The notes below the pieces were generated by a model. That model was given only the letters and a program-made list of their open reading frames with translations, ran no database searches and was not told the origin of the DNA. 64,000 nucleotides of DNA from Methylomonas fluvii (GTDB taxonomy: Bacteria; Pseudomonadota; Gammaproteobacteria; Methylococcales; Methylomonadaceae): NCBI RefSeq assembly GCF_014850975.1, contig NZ_JACXST010000001.1, forward strand, positions 992,001 to 1,056,000. Reading direction: 5' to 3'. A program made the position numbers and the translations under genes. Shown one piece after another: positions 18,600 through 26,902 of the stretch (its first letter is position 1; each line of letters begins with the position of its first letter).

Positions 18600-18847
18600 A
18601 TGCTGGTGTTCGGAAAATATCGGCTTTTTCAGGGACGACTACCTGAAAGGCGAACTGGGCGATGCCATGCATGCCATCTTATGCGGTGCTGGCCACAATA
18701 TCCGTATGATCCTCAGGCAGTTGAGGATTTTTTTGCCTCATTTTTGGAGACCGCCATGTCGGATTTTGGCGCGGCCATTGAGCGCGCCGTTTTTATTGTC
18801 GGCCTGAATGCTGGTGTTCGGAAAATATCGGCTTTTTCAGGGACGAC
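18432..18847 (+). repeat. 208-base tandem duplication of an IS end
   Basis: Units 18432-18639 and 18640-18847 both start TACCTGAAAGGCGAACTGGG and both end at the outer inverted repeat TTTTCAGGGACGAC. The copy therefore has two right ends. The transposase stop (18597-18599) lies in the first unit, so the gene is unaffected. Confidence 0.88.
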
Positions 18848-18903
18848 TAAATACCGTCGGCCCACACATACACATAGCGCTGATTCGACAAATCCCGCCG
18901 ATG

Positions 18904-19440
18904 CTAGGCTTGATAATCCTCGGCCCATTGCGCTTTCAAACGACTGACCACCGCTGGCGACAAGCCTTTCGCCTCTGTGCCCAGCAGGACCGACAAGGCG
19001 TCCTGCATGTCACCCGTCGATATACCGCGCAAATACAGCCAGGGCAATGCCGCTTCCACCCGCTTGGCCTTGCGAACATACGGCGGCACTAGCGACGAGT
19101 TGAACTTGACCCCGCCGCCAGAACGATCTCGAACCTTGGGGATTTTGACCGTCACGTTACCCACACCCGTCACGATTTCCCGCTCCGGCAAATAGCCATT
19201 ACGCACCACCGTTTGTCGGCCCCGTAAATCGGTCACCTTGGCATATTCGCCCAGAAACGCTTGTAACTCCGCCTCAACGGCCTGTTGGATCAAGGCCTTA
19301 GCGCCCATCTTCAACAAATCTGTCAAAGGGTCGTTGAGCGCACTAGCGCTATCCCACTCTTTTGCATTATCTTTACTCATGGCGTCTCTCATTTTGCTGG
19401 TATTCGATCTCGACAATCTCATTTCAGCAGAGGGCGCCAC
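18904..19440 (-). pseudogene. IS256 transposase, N-terminal part
   Basis: Encodes the first ~178 residues of a mutator-type transposase (TDLLKMGAKALIQQAVEAEL and the GYLPEREI segment). The frame ends at a TAG after AQWAEDYQA. The sequence beyond the stop, NQRYVYVWADGIY, is still family-like and leads into the TAAATA repeat. The gene therefore carries a nonsense change, plausibly TGG to TAG, as well as the IS5-like insertion. Confidence 0.8.
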
Positions 19441-19539
19441 CTTTCTTCAAGTCCGGCTGTACACCAGATTTAGTTATAACTCAGTGGTGAGCCGTATGAT
19501 GTATTAGCATCTTTGGTCAATATTTGAATATGGGTAATT

Positions 19540-21627
19540 TTATTTTATTAGCCCTATGTCTTCTGGTAAGGCTTGAAATTCAATTTTTGAGGCCGGTGTG
19601 TTCGCACAGAACGTACTTTTATTGCCGCTTATGGTTATGCAAGGATCCGCATAAATACTGTTCTTTTCCAGCCCTTCACTTATCCAGGCATCCCATGGTG
19701 CAGCTCCTCTTTTTTTATTGGGTATGTCGAGAATATTGTAATCTACCGCAATTTGACCCGAATCACTCCATACTAAGTTTTTTGTTATTAAATTACTTTT
19801 ACTAGGCAAGTAATAACGCAATGCTAGCCTTTTGGGGTTTGTAGAAATAATGATGTTATTATTAATTTTATTACCTTCAGGCCACATGTAATTGTTCATC
19901 TTTAAGGACAGTTCAGGATACTTATACGCCCAGATTTTGCTTTTATTTGGCACTGCTAGTAGGCGATTTTTATTGTCGCCCCAATTGTACTTAGGCCAGC
20001 GATCATCAATACTAATTGCATAACCTGATGTATAGATTATATTGTTATAAATGGTGTTGTCGCGCCCTCCCCCAATATGGATGGCTATTGCACCAGTATT
20101 TTTGAATATATTGCCCGTTACATCGAAACCACTAACTGCATCATCAAGATAGATACCCCTAACTCCGTCAGATTTAGCGTATGTCACAATATTTTTCGAT
20201 AGATCTACACGTATAAGTCCGTAGCCAAATAGATCGTGAATGCTATTATATCGAATAATGTTGCCGCGATAGGTCCAGTCCCTGCCTGAGTATATTGCTC
20301 CGCAATCCGATGCCTGTTCACATACGTGATTGATCTCATTTTTTTCAATCAAATGATCATTGCCATTGATTTGAATACCTAAGCCAGCGCCTTGTTCTAC
20401 TAGATTATTAGTCGCCATACTACCAACTCCATCAAGTGTAATGGCTGGCGAGTAATTCATTAAAATTACCCCAAAATCATGTATGTAGCTATTATGTATG
20501 CTGTTATGAGCGGGGCGTAGCAAATTTCGGTCTCCACCACTTAGTAACACGCCGCCATTGCCGGTATGATGAATTTGGCTATTAAGTATAGTGACGTATT
20601 GGCTCTGCTTAACCGATATGCCGAGCCCACCGATATTGTTTACCTCAATATTATTTAGAGCAACGTTACTTGATTTATCAATGCTTACAGCAGTATCTGT
20701 GCTGTATTTAAATGAAAAATTACTAAAGCTGATATGGCTTGCCTGATCTAATATCAATAAATTTTTTAAGCTCGATATGTTGATATCGCTAGGGTGAGTA
20801 TTAATAGGTGGTATAAATAAAATATTTTTATTATTTACATCATAGAACCACTCGCCGGGAGCATCTAATTCTGTTCTTACATTTTGCAGATAAAATCTGC
20901 GTCCGCTTGCTAATGGATATTTCGTTTCTGCGGCTAATGTTAAATGATTGCTCTCTAATTTTGATACTGCGATATATTGATCAAACCAATCATTACCTGC
21001 AAAAATATGAACTTGGGCATTATTTAAACCTTCAGATAAATTCGGTAATTCTTCAATTGAGCTGAAACTAGTAGCTCTATCTAAAGGTAGCTTTATATGG
21101 GCCCAATCGGAATTTGGCCAGCGTGCAAGATGTAATCTGTCATCGTTAACAAATAATTCAAACCCTGGAATGTTGCCTTGTTTGCGCGGATTTTGTTGAT
21201 AATTAATTGAACTTAAATCTAACCCGTCTATAGGGCAACTCCAAACATTATTATTTTCAGTTGAGCATTTTGTTATGTTCTTTGCTCCACTAACGACTGC
21301 CATGCCATTTTCTGCTTGCCAGTGAATAATTTTGTCAGGAGTCCCTGAGTCACTAGAATTAAATTTAATTGCTTCATTTAATTGATATGTCCCCGCTTGA
21401 ACATGAATTGTTATCGGCTCTTTAAATTTATTGCTATTTTTTATATCGCGTATTGCTTGCTGGGCTCGAACAATGGTTTGAAATGGACCGGTTGAGTTTT
21501 CTGGTCTTTGCTCTGGTGATAGACCATCAGAGTTATCATTTCCATAAGGAGATATATATAGCTCTTGAGTAAATGCATTGATTGGTATTAGGAGAAACAA
21601 AAGAAATAATGATAATTTATGGGTCAT
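19540..21627 (-). CDS. Exported right-handed parallel beta-helix protein, paralog A
   Basis: A 695-aa secreted protein. Residues 1-19 are a signal peptide (LSLFLLFLLIPINAFTQ). The next part, LYISPYGNDNSDGLSPEQR, matches the DUF1565-like start of beta-helix proteins. About residues 290-560 form repeating NxI/NxF rungs typical of pectate-lyase-like folds. Such proteins in polysaccharide loci can be lyases, epimerases or hydrolases acting on the polymer; no catalytic set is clear enough to choose. It is about half identical by eye to the 23444-25570 product. The second IS5-like copy sits directly upstream and may have displaced its promoter. Confidence 0.8.
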   Translation of the reverse strand: MTHKLSLFLLFLLIPINAFTQELYISPYGNDNSDGLSPEQRPENSTGPFQTIVRAQQAIRDIKNSNKFKEPITIHVQAGTYQLNEAIKFNSSDSGTPDKIIHWQAENGMAVVSGAKNITKCSTENNNVWSCPIDGLDLSSINYQQNPRKQGNIPGFELFVNDDRLHLARWPNSDWAHIKLPLDRATSFSSIEELPNLSEGLNNAQVHIFAGNDWFDQYIAVSKLESNHLTLAAETKYPLASGRRFYLQNVRTELDAPGEWFYDVNNKNILFIPPINTHPSDINISSLKNLLILDQASHISFSNFSFKYSTDTAVSIDKSSNVALNNIEVNNIGGLGISVKQSQYVTILNSQIHHTGNGGVLLSGGDRNLLRPAHNSIHNSYIHDFGVILMNYSPAITLDGVGSMATNNLVEQGAGLGIQINGNDHLIEKNEINHVCEQASDCGAIYSGRDWTYRGNIIRYNSIHDLFGYGLIRVDLSKNIVTYAKSDGVRGIYLDDAVSGFDVTGNIFKNTGAIAIHIGGGRDNTIYNNIIYTSGYAISIDDRWPKYNWGDNKNRLLAVPNKSKIWAYKYPELSLKMNNYMWPEGNKINNNIIISTNPKRLALRYYLPSKSNLITKNLVWSDSGQIAVDYNILDIPNKKRGAAPWDAWISEGLEKNSIYADPCITISGNKSTFCANTPASKIEFQALPEDIGLIK

Positions 21628-21817
21628 ATTATATATTCCTTTGTTTGGTTTTAATATTCAGTTGGCTTGTGGAGGGGAGTGTATTTAGTTATTAAGGATA
21701 TTATACGGAATATATGAATATACGCGCTAAGGAGCCTCTGATTAATGCAGCTTATCAAGAAAAATCGATGCGCAAGCCATTGATTTAATTGCCGCTGAAA
21801 TTCGAGATAACGATTTA

Positions 21818-23334
21818 GTCGTCCCTGAAAAAGCCGATATTTTCCGAACACCAGCATTCAGGCCGACAATAAAAACGGCGCGCTCAATGGCCGCGCCAAA
21901 ATCCGACATGGCGGTCTCCAAAAATGAGGCAAAAAAATCCTCAACTGCCTGAGGATCATACGGATATTGTGGCCAGCACCGCATAAGATGGCATGCATGG
22001 CATCGCCCAGTTCGCCTTTCAGGTAATTGCGGCCCAGCAATCCGTCGTTTTTGAGGTGCCCGATGACGGGTTCGATGGCATTGCGGCGTTTGAGGGCGCG
22101 TTTGAGTCGCCGGGTGTTTATTCCTCTCTTTTGCCGGGCTTTGTAAATGGTCACGTTCGGGACCTCGACACCACGGTATCCTAAATCCACAAAAGCTTCT
22201 TTTGCGCGTGTACCGCTTAGAATCTCCGCCTGTTCCAGACACGATTCCAGGGTGTGTCCATCGTAGGGATTACCGGAAAAGCTGCGGGCGCCGAGCACAA
22301 AATTACTTTTGTTGGTGACGGTGATGCCCACTTTGACGCCGAATTCATACTTCTTGTGGACTTTGCCTTTGGAAATGCATTCGACTTCCGTGGCGTGGAA
22401 ACTGTACAGCTTGTTTTTATCCTGGGGTTGTTGGTTCAAAATCCGTTGGGTTTTCTCTAGCGTCTCTTTAAAAGCCAATTTGACTGCATCGGATTGATCC
22501 GTCAATTGGCGCTCGATATCTCGGTAAACCCGACCCACCAAAGTTTTGAGCTGTTTGAGCATTTTGCGTTTGCGCTTCATTTGCTTGGCATGACTGTACC
22601 GGTTCGCCATCATCAGCAAATAGGGGGCTTTGCGGTTGTAGTTCTGCCGTAGTGTAATCTCATGCTGCTCAGCCAGACGTACCATGTGCTGGCGACAGCG
22701 TTCATACAATTTTCCATCGGTCGGATACGTGATGGCTTTCTCTTGCACCGTGCTATCAACCGTCACCGATTCAAAATCCTGTTTCTTCACGGTCTTGCTG
22801 GCTACGCCAGCCTGGATCGTCACCGATAACATCCACTCGCAACCTTCTTCTCCGATCCGTTTTCGCCAATAGGTCAGTGACGTGGGGTGGCAAGGTATCT
22901 GGTGTTGGAAATACTCTTCGCCACAAAAATATTGCCAATAGGGATTTTCAAGCCACTGTGCCACGACCGCTTCGTCCGAGCGTGCAAACGCATGTTTGAG
23001 GTAATGAAGCCCGGCAATAAGACGCGTTGGCAACGCCGGAGCGCCTTGGTTCTCGGTAAAAAATTCACCGAACGCATCATCCAGTACTTTCCAATCGATC
23101 AAATTTGCCAGTTGGTAAAGCTCATGCTTCGGATTCAACAGGTCGGCCAGTGGTGTGTTGAATAGATCGATTTGGCCGCTACTTTCTTGGGATTTTGGCT
23201 TCATTTTCGATAAAAATTTGCAAGAAATTAATATCTATTTTACTAATTTCTTGCAATTATTGCCCGTCTTTTTCTTCAATTATTTATTGTGTTTCAATGC
23301 TTTAGCCGTGAATTTGTGGCTTTTCAGGGGCGAC
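21818..23334 (-). mobile_element. IS5-like element, copy 2
   Basis: The 1517-base element has ends GTCGTCCCTGAAAA at 21818 and TTTTCAGGGGCGAC at 23334. It lies in the opposite orientation to copy 1 and lacks the 208-base end duplication. No matching target repeat is visible (left flank CGATTTA, right flank GAATTA), which suggests a deletion or recombination after insertion. Confidence 0.88.
21858..23204 (-). CDS. IS5-like transposase, copy 2
   Basis: A 448-aa transposase with the same protein sequence as that at 17253-18599, including the DUF772-type N-terminus and the DDE residues. The leader region upstream of the ATG is also the same in both copies. The lack of divergence indicates recent transposition or gene conversion between the copies. 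Confidence 0.88.
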   Translation of the reverse strand: MKPKSQESSGQIDLFNTPLADLLNPKHELYQLANLIDWKVLDDAFGEFFTENQGAPALPTRLIAGLHYLKHAFARSDEAVVAQWLENPYWQYFCGEEYFQHQIPCHPTSLTYWRKRIGEEGCEWMLSVTIQAGVASKTVKKQDFESVTVDSTVQEKAITYPTDGKLYERCRQHMVRLAEQHEITLRQNYNRKAPYLLMMANRYSHAKQMKRKRKMLKQLKTLVGRVYRDIERQLTDQSDAVKLAFKETLEKTQRILNQQPQDKNKLYSFHATEVECISKGKVHKKYEFGVKVGITVTNKSNFVLGARSFSGNPYDGHTLESCLEQAEILSGTRAKEAFVDLGYRGVEVPNVTIYKARQKRGINTRRLKRALKRRNAIEPVIGHLKNDGLLGRNYLKGELGDAMHAILCGAGHNIRMILRQLRIFLPHFWRPPCRILARPLSAPFLLSA

Positions 23335-23443
23335 GAATTAATCAGAGGTCCCCCTAAAGAGCTTTGTATAGTTCTTATGCTAAAATGTTATCAGAAAAAT
23401 AAAGTGGCATCATTTTAGCTAAATAGTTTGCAATAATTTGACG

Positions 23444-25570
23444 CTATAATTGATCGATAAGTCCAATATCTGACGGTATTGGGAGGAATCCAATTTCGTT
23501 TATAGGAGAGTTGTTGCAGCTAACATTTATAGAGTTTCTCGTTACTGTTACACATGGGTCGGCGTTTAAGCTATTCTTTTCGCCACTTTTCTTTATCCAT
23601 TGTGCCCATGTTGCTCCAGTTTGGGTTACCGGTACGTCAAGTAATACATAATCAACTCTGAACTCTTCAGTTGGATTCCAAACGATATTATTTCTTATTA
23701 TGTTTTTCTCTTTAGGCATCCAGTATTGCAATGATCTACCTCCAATTTTGTTTGAAATTATAACATTCTTTTGAAAAATGTTGCCCTCCGGCCAAGTTGG
23801 GTTATTCATTTTTATCCCAAGAACAGGGTACTTCTTTAGCCAGACTGAATTGTTTATCGGCATGCTTTTTAAGCTTTCTATGGGTATTTGCCAGTTAAAG
23901 TATCCGCCACGGTAATCTACCAATATTGCAAATCTGTCCGTTTTTATAATATTGTTTTCAATTAGATTATCTCGTCCGCCCCCTATTTGGATTCCAATTG
24001 AGCCGGCATTGTTAAATATATTTCCATATGCGGTGACTCCGCTGGCGGCGTCGTCTAAATAAAGTCCTCTTGCGCCATGAGCTATATATTCAATTACGTT
24101 TTTGGCTACGTTAAGAGTATTCTCGTTAAGAGAATAGCCAGTGAAGTCGTGTATGCTATTGAAGCTGATTATGTTCCCTCTATATGTCCAATCCCGGCCT
24201 GTATATATTGCACCACAATCTCCGGATTGTTTACATATGGCAGTTATTTCATTTTTAGAAATTATATGGTCATTGCCTGAGATCCTAATTCCTTTTCCAT
24301 TACCATTATCTATTAGATTGTTGGTTACTTCTGTTGCAACTCCATCAACTTCAATTGCAGGTGAGTTTGTGTATAAATCTGAATCGTAGTGATGGATATG
24401 GTTGTTGTGAATAATGTTATCTGAAGGGCTAAGTGTAGGTCTATCGCCCCCCGATATCGAAATTCCACCTAATCCAGTGTTATATATAATGCAATTTGAA
24501 ACTGTTATATTGACACTATTATCGATCTCTATTGCTTTTCCCGTGATATTGCTAAATTCTGAGTTATCAAAGTAAATTCTCTTGGCGTTTGTAGCTATAA
24601 TGGCGGTTGCCGTGCTATGTTGAAACTTTAAATTTTTAAAATTTACGTCAGTTAACGAGTCAATTTTAAGAATATTTTGGATAGATGAAACTGTTATTTT
24701 ATTTATAGTTTCGTTTTTTGGGGGTATAAACTGTATTTGGCTGTTTTCCTTATCGTAGAACCATTCTTTCGCATTATTAAGTTCTGATTGGATGTTTTGA
24801 ATGTAAAACCTGCGGCCAATAGATATATCTTGTTTGGTATTAGTTAACAAGGATATTCTTTTTTCGGAATAATTTATGTCAGAAATGCCAATGTATTGAT
24901 CAAAAAAATCACTCCCTGGAAATATATGGACTTGCGCAGCGGTCAAATTGCCCGCAAAAGCAGGCATATTCTCATGTACAGTGAAGGCAAAATTTCTCTC
25001 TGTGGCTGTTGACAATGGGTTTCTTATATGTGCCCAGTCTGAGTCTGGCCATCTTGCTAGATGCATTCTTATTTCATTTACAAATAGCTCGAATCGAGGT
25101 GCGTTACCATGGATTCGTTCATTTTCTATACCCTTTATAGCATCCAAAAATGAGTTGTTTACAGGACAATTTAGTACTTTAAGGGGGGTATTCTGGTCGT
25201 ATGGTTGGCAATTTTTGATTTGAATTCCACCAGAAATTATACTGACTCCTTTTTCTCCTTCCCACGTAATTTCCTGCCCAGGTACGCCGGAATCTCTATC
25301 ATCCAGCTCTAGCGTCGCTTGCAGTTGATAGGTACCTTTACCCACATGCACGGTAATAGCCTCATTAAATTTTCCAGCTGCTTTTAATTGCCGAATTGCG
25401 TTTCTTGCACGGGTTAGGGTTTTGAAAGGGCCGGTTTTGGTCCAGAAATTGACGCTGGGGGACAGGCCATTCAGGCTGTCGCTGCCCGAGGGTGATACGT
25501 AGAAATCCTTTGCTGCCGCTGCCGAGCAGAACGTTGCGAAGGTTAGGGTTATGACAAGTTTAATAAACAT
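23444..25570 (-). CDS. Exported right-handed parallel beta-helix protein, paralog B
   Basis: A 708-aa secreted protein with a signal peptide (LVITLTFATFCSAAAA, residues ~5-20) and then DFYVSPSGSDSLNGLSP. Beta-helix rungs fill the middle and C-terminal half. The shared blocks with paralog A include ARWPDSDWAHI, GAIYTGRDWTYRGNII, YLDDAASG and IGGGRDN, so the two arose by duplication. The conserved acidic and Arg residues in these blocks could form an active site for polymer cleavage or modification, which is inference. A good ribosome site (GGAGAA) precedes the ATG. Confidence 0.82.
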   Translation of the reverse strand: MFIKLVITLTFATFCSAAAAKDFYVSPSGSDSLNGLSPSVNFWTKTGPFKTLTRARNAIRQLKAAGKFNEAITVHVGKGTYQLQATLELDDRDSGVPGQEITWEGEKGVSIISGGIQIKNCQPYDQNTPLKVLNCPVNNSFLDAIKGIENERIHGNAPRFELFVNEIRMHLARWPDSDWAHIRNPLSTATERNFAFTVHENMPAFAGNLTAAQVHIFPGSDFFDQYIGISDINYSEKRISLLTNTKQDISIGRRFYIQNIQSELNNAKEWFYDKENSQIQFIPPKNETINKITVSSIQNILKIDSLTDVNFKNLKFQHSTATAIIATNAKRIYFDNSEFSNITGKAIEIDNSVNITVSNCIIYNTGLGGISISGGDRPTLSPSDNIIHNNHIHHYDSDLYTNSPAIEVDGVATEVTNNLIDNGNGKGIRISGNDHIISKNEITAICKQSGDCGAIYTGRDWTYRGNIISFNSIHDFTGYSLNENTLNVAKNVIEYIAHGARGLYLDDAASGVTAYGNIFNNAGSIGIQIGGGRDNLIENNIIKTDRFAILVDYRGGYFNWQIPIESLKSMPINNSVWLKKYPVLGIKMNNPTWPEGNIFQKNVIISNKIGGRSLQYWMPKEKNIIRNNIVWNPTEEFRVDYVLLDVPVTQTGATWAQWIKKSGEKNSLNADPCVTVTRNSINVSCNNSPINEIGFLPIPSDIGLIDQL

Positions 25571-26311
25571 AATTTTCTCCTTTTATTAACTCATGCTCCA
25601 ATAGCCTGACAGACCACGGAATACAGTCAGCTAATTCAGTTAATATTTGAGGGGTAGTGTTCCGGTCCTTGGTTACGAAGATACTTTGGAATTGTTTCAG
25701 AATTGGGTCAACTGCGGGCCATTCCATTCAGTCTGCATCGCCAACACGAAATCAATACTAGCAGCTCTTTTCAATAACGAAATACGTAACCTCACGAATA
25801 CCGCTTTTTCAACCGCAGTCAGGGTGTAATAAATTTTGACGAGCCAAATTGGTGCGCTTGGCTAGCATCTGAACTAAAGCGCGCGGTTCTGACATGCTGA
25901 TGAAATGTGTTGGTAACAGCCTATCTCGATTGCATGTGTCGATAATGGCTTTTTATGTGCCCATCCAAGTTTATATCGGTAGCTTCTAAAAATCCCTTTT
26001 CCTACGTAACCGCAGGGAATAAAGGAGAGGGGAGGGATTTACATATTTCATATTTAATCCCTCATCCCAACCTTCTCCCGATGGGAGAAGGAGATTTTTT
26101 AATTTTTAAAGGTTCCCTATAGCCATGTGCCACCAATGAGTAAATTCGTCAGGTTTGGCGAGAATGGTGTTGTTGATGCGTGCATCAAGCTAACTGTTCT
26201 AGCCTCGCCTAGTGTGTCGAATTATAAGCGGATGATATTGGAGGCTAGGTACAGCCTAAAACATAATGGCTTGATAACCAAGTCATTTTTTCATTTTAAT
26301 TAAATCTTAAT
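25571..26311. other. Intergenic debris with a gene fragment and a repeat
   Basis: Contains the WecG-like fragment at 25650-25826 and a GGGAGAAGG repeat copy at about 26058-26092. The remainder shows no gene. This appears to be an old rearrangement zone between the beta-helix genes and the IS3 element. Confidence 0.5.
25650..25826 (+). pseudogene. Fragment of a WecG/TagA/CpsF glycosyltransferase
   Basis: About 59 codons align with the N-terminus of the complete gene at 28098-28889: VPVLGYEDTLELFQNWV matches FPILDYELTLQLFQEWI, and HSVCIANTKS matches HQVCIANVHT, then NEIRNLTNTAFST matches HELRDISNNALST. The frame ends shortly after, at a TAA, where the parent gene continues into MDGLPLVWYAK. 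No start with a ribosome site is present. It is a truncated duplicate. Confidence 0.75.
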
Positions 26312-26376
26312 GGTGTGCCTAAGCCTGCTTCATGGGCTGTTTTGGACGATTTGTGAGCATTCATAAATAGCTCATA

Positions 26377-26565
26377 GGCACGCTACAGGCCTTGATTGGC
26401 AACGCCGGAGGCTTTATCGGCACCGATGAAGCGTCTGGGATTACCGCCAGGAGCGTTGTTGGCGCCGCTGAGCCTTCTGTGGGTACCTCCAGGTGTTTTG
26501 TGGGTGCCGATGAACTTTCTATGGTTGCCGCCAATTAGTTTGTCGGCAACCATGAGCTAGTCGTG
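26377..26565 (-). repeat. 21-base degenerate tandem repeat
   Basis: Nine consecutive 21-base units run from 26377 to 26565 with exact spacing; examples are GGCGCCGCTGAGCCTTCTGTG at 26461 written as a 21-mer start GGCGCCGCTGAG, GGTGCCGATGAA at 26503 and GGCACCGATGAA at 26419. Weaker units may extend left to about 26312. Units are too degenerate for a CRISPR array and there are no spacers. On the minus strand they encode a heptapeptide repeat. Confidence 0.75.
26383..26553 (-). CDS. Small heptad-repeat protein (56 aa), hypothetical
   Basis: Reading the 21-base repeat on the minus strand from the ATG at 26553 gives eight clean heptads: MVADKLI, GGNHRKF, IGTHKTP, GGTHRRL, SGANNAP, GGNPRRF, IGADKAS, GVANQGL, then TAG. 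Gly at position 2, a polar residue at 4 and Lys/Arg at 5-6 recur, giving a basic Gly-rich peptide. No family is recognised. The IS3 left end lies 16 bases upstream, so the natural 5' end or promoter may have been lost. There is no strong ribosome site. Confidence 0.35.
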   Translation of the reverse strand: MVADKLIGGNHRKFIGTHKTPGGTHRRLSGANNAPGGNPRRFIGADKASGVANQGL

Positions 26566-26635
26566 GGGTAATCCCCCCTGAAAAAAACAGCGTTTAAAAG
26601 TAGAATTTTCTCGTAACAGACGAAGGAAGTTTTAC

Positions 26636-26902
26636 ATGAAGACCTCACGATTTAGTGACAGCCAGATTCTGGCGATATTGAAGCAAGCGGAAGCCGGCAC
26701 GCCCGTACCGGAGATCTGTCGTGAACACGGCGTTAGCTCTGCCACGTTTTACAAATGGCGCTCCAAATATGGCGGCATGGATGCGTCCCTGATGGCTCGC
26801 CTAAAAGAGTTGGAAGACGAAAACCGGCGGCTGAAGAAAATGTATGCCGAAGAACGGCTGAAGGCCGACATCATCAAGGAAGCCCTGGAAAAAAAGGCCT
26901 AA
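26636..26902 (+). CDS. IS3 transposase OrfA
   Basis: An 88-aa protein with the IS3 [22 protein letters not shown] and then [20 protein letters not shown], followed by a leucine-zipper-like helix ([17 protein letters not shown]). A GAAGGAAG ribosome site precedes the ATG. The normal OrfAB fusion would arise by frameshift near its end at the A-rich stretch GGAAAAAAAGG. Confidence 0.88.
   Translation: MKTSRFSDSQILAILKQAEAGTPVPEICREHGVSSATFYKWRSKYGGMDASLMARLKELEDENRRLKKMYAEERLKADIIKEALEKKA

Larger units (their letters stand above)
17123..18847 (+). mobile_element. IS5-like element, copy 1, with duplicated 3' end
   Basis: Ends read GTCGCCCCTGAAAAGCC at 17123 and TTTTCAGGGACGAC at 18847, imperfect inverted repeats flanked by TAAATA. 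The element is 1725 bases, exactly 208 longer than copy 2 (1517 bases at 21818-23334). The excess is a perfect-looking tandem duplication of its last 208 bases: 18432-18639 and 18640-18847. It encodes one 448-aa transposase. Confidence 0.88.
16353..19471 (-). mobile_element. IS256-family element split by an IS5-like insertion
   Basis: Terminal inverted repeats AAATCTGGTGTA start at 16353 and end at 19471 (TACACCAGATTT). The single transposase gene is read on the minus strand: the N-terminal part lies at 18904-19440 and the C-terminal part at 16378-17122. The IS5-like element at 17123-18847 sits between them, flanked by the 6-base repeat TAAATA (17117-17122 and 18848-18853). Removing the insert and one repeat restores the ADGIYST reading. 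No target duplication is visible outside the IS256 ends. Confidence 0.85.
21731..23352. mobile_element. Remnant of a small element around IS5-like copy 2
   Basis: A 16-base inverted repeat, GGAGCCTCTGATTAAT at 21731-21746 and the complement of GGGACCTCTGATTAAT at 23337-23352, flanks IS5-like copy 2. About 70 bases of foreign sequence remain on the left and almost none on the right. These ends resemble those of other IS5-group elements or MITEs. Copy 2 has probably inserted into, and partly replaced, an older element. Confidence 0.55.

Noticed and set aside
26377-26565. CRISPR array
   Set aside because: Units are contiguous, degenerate and without spacers; no cas genes are in the window.
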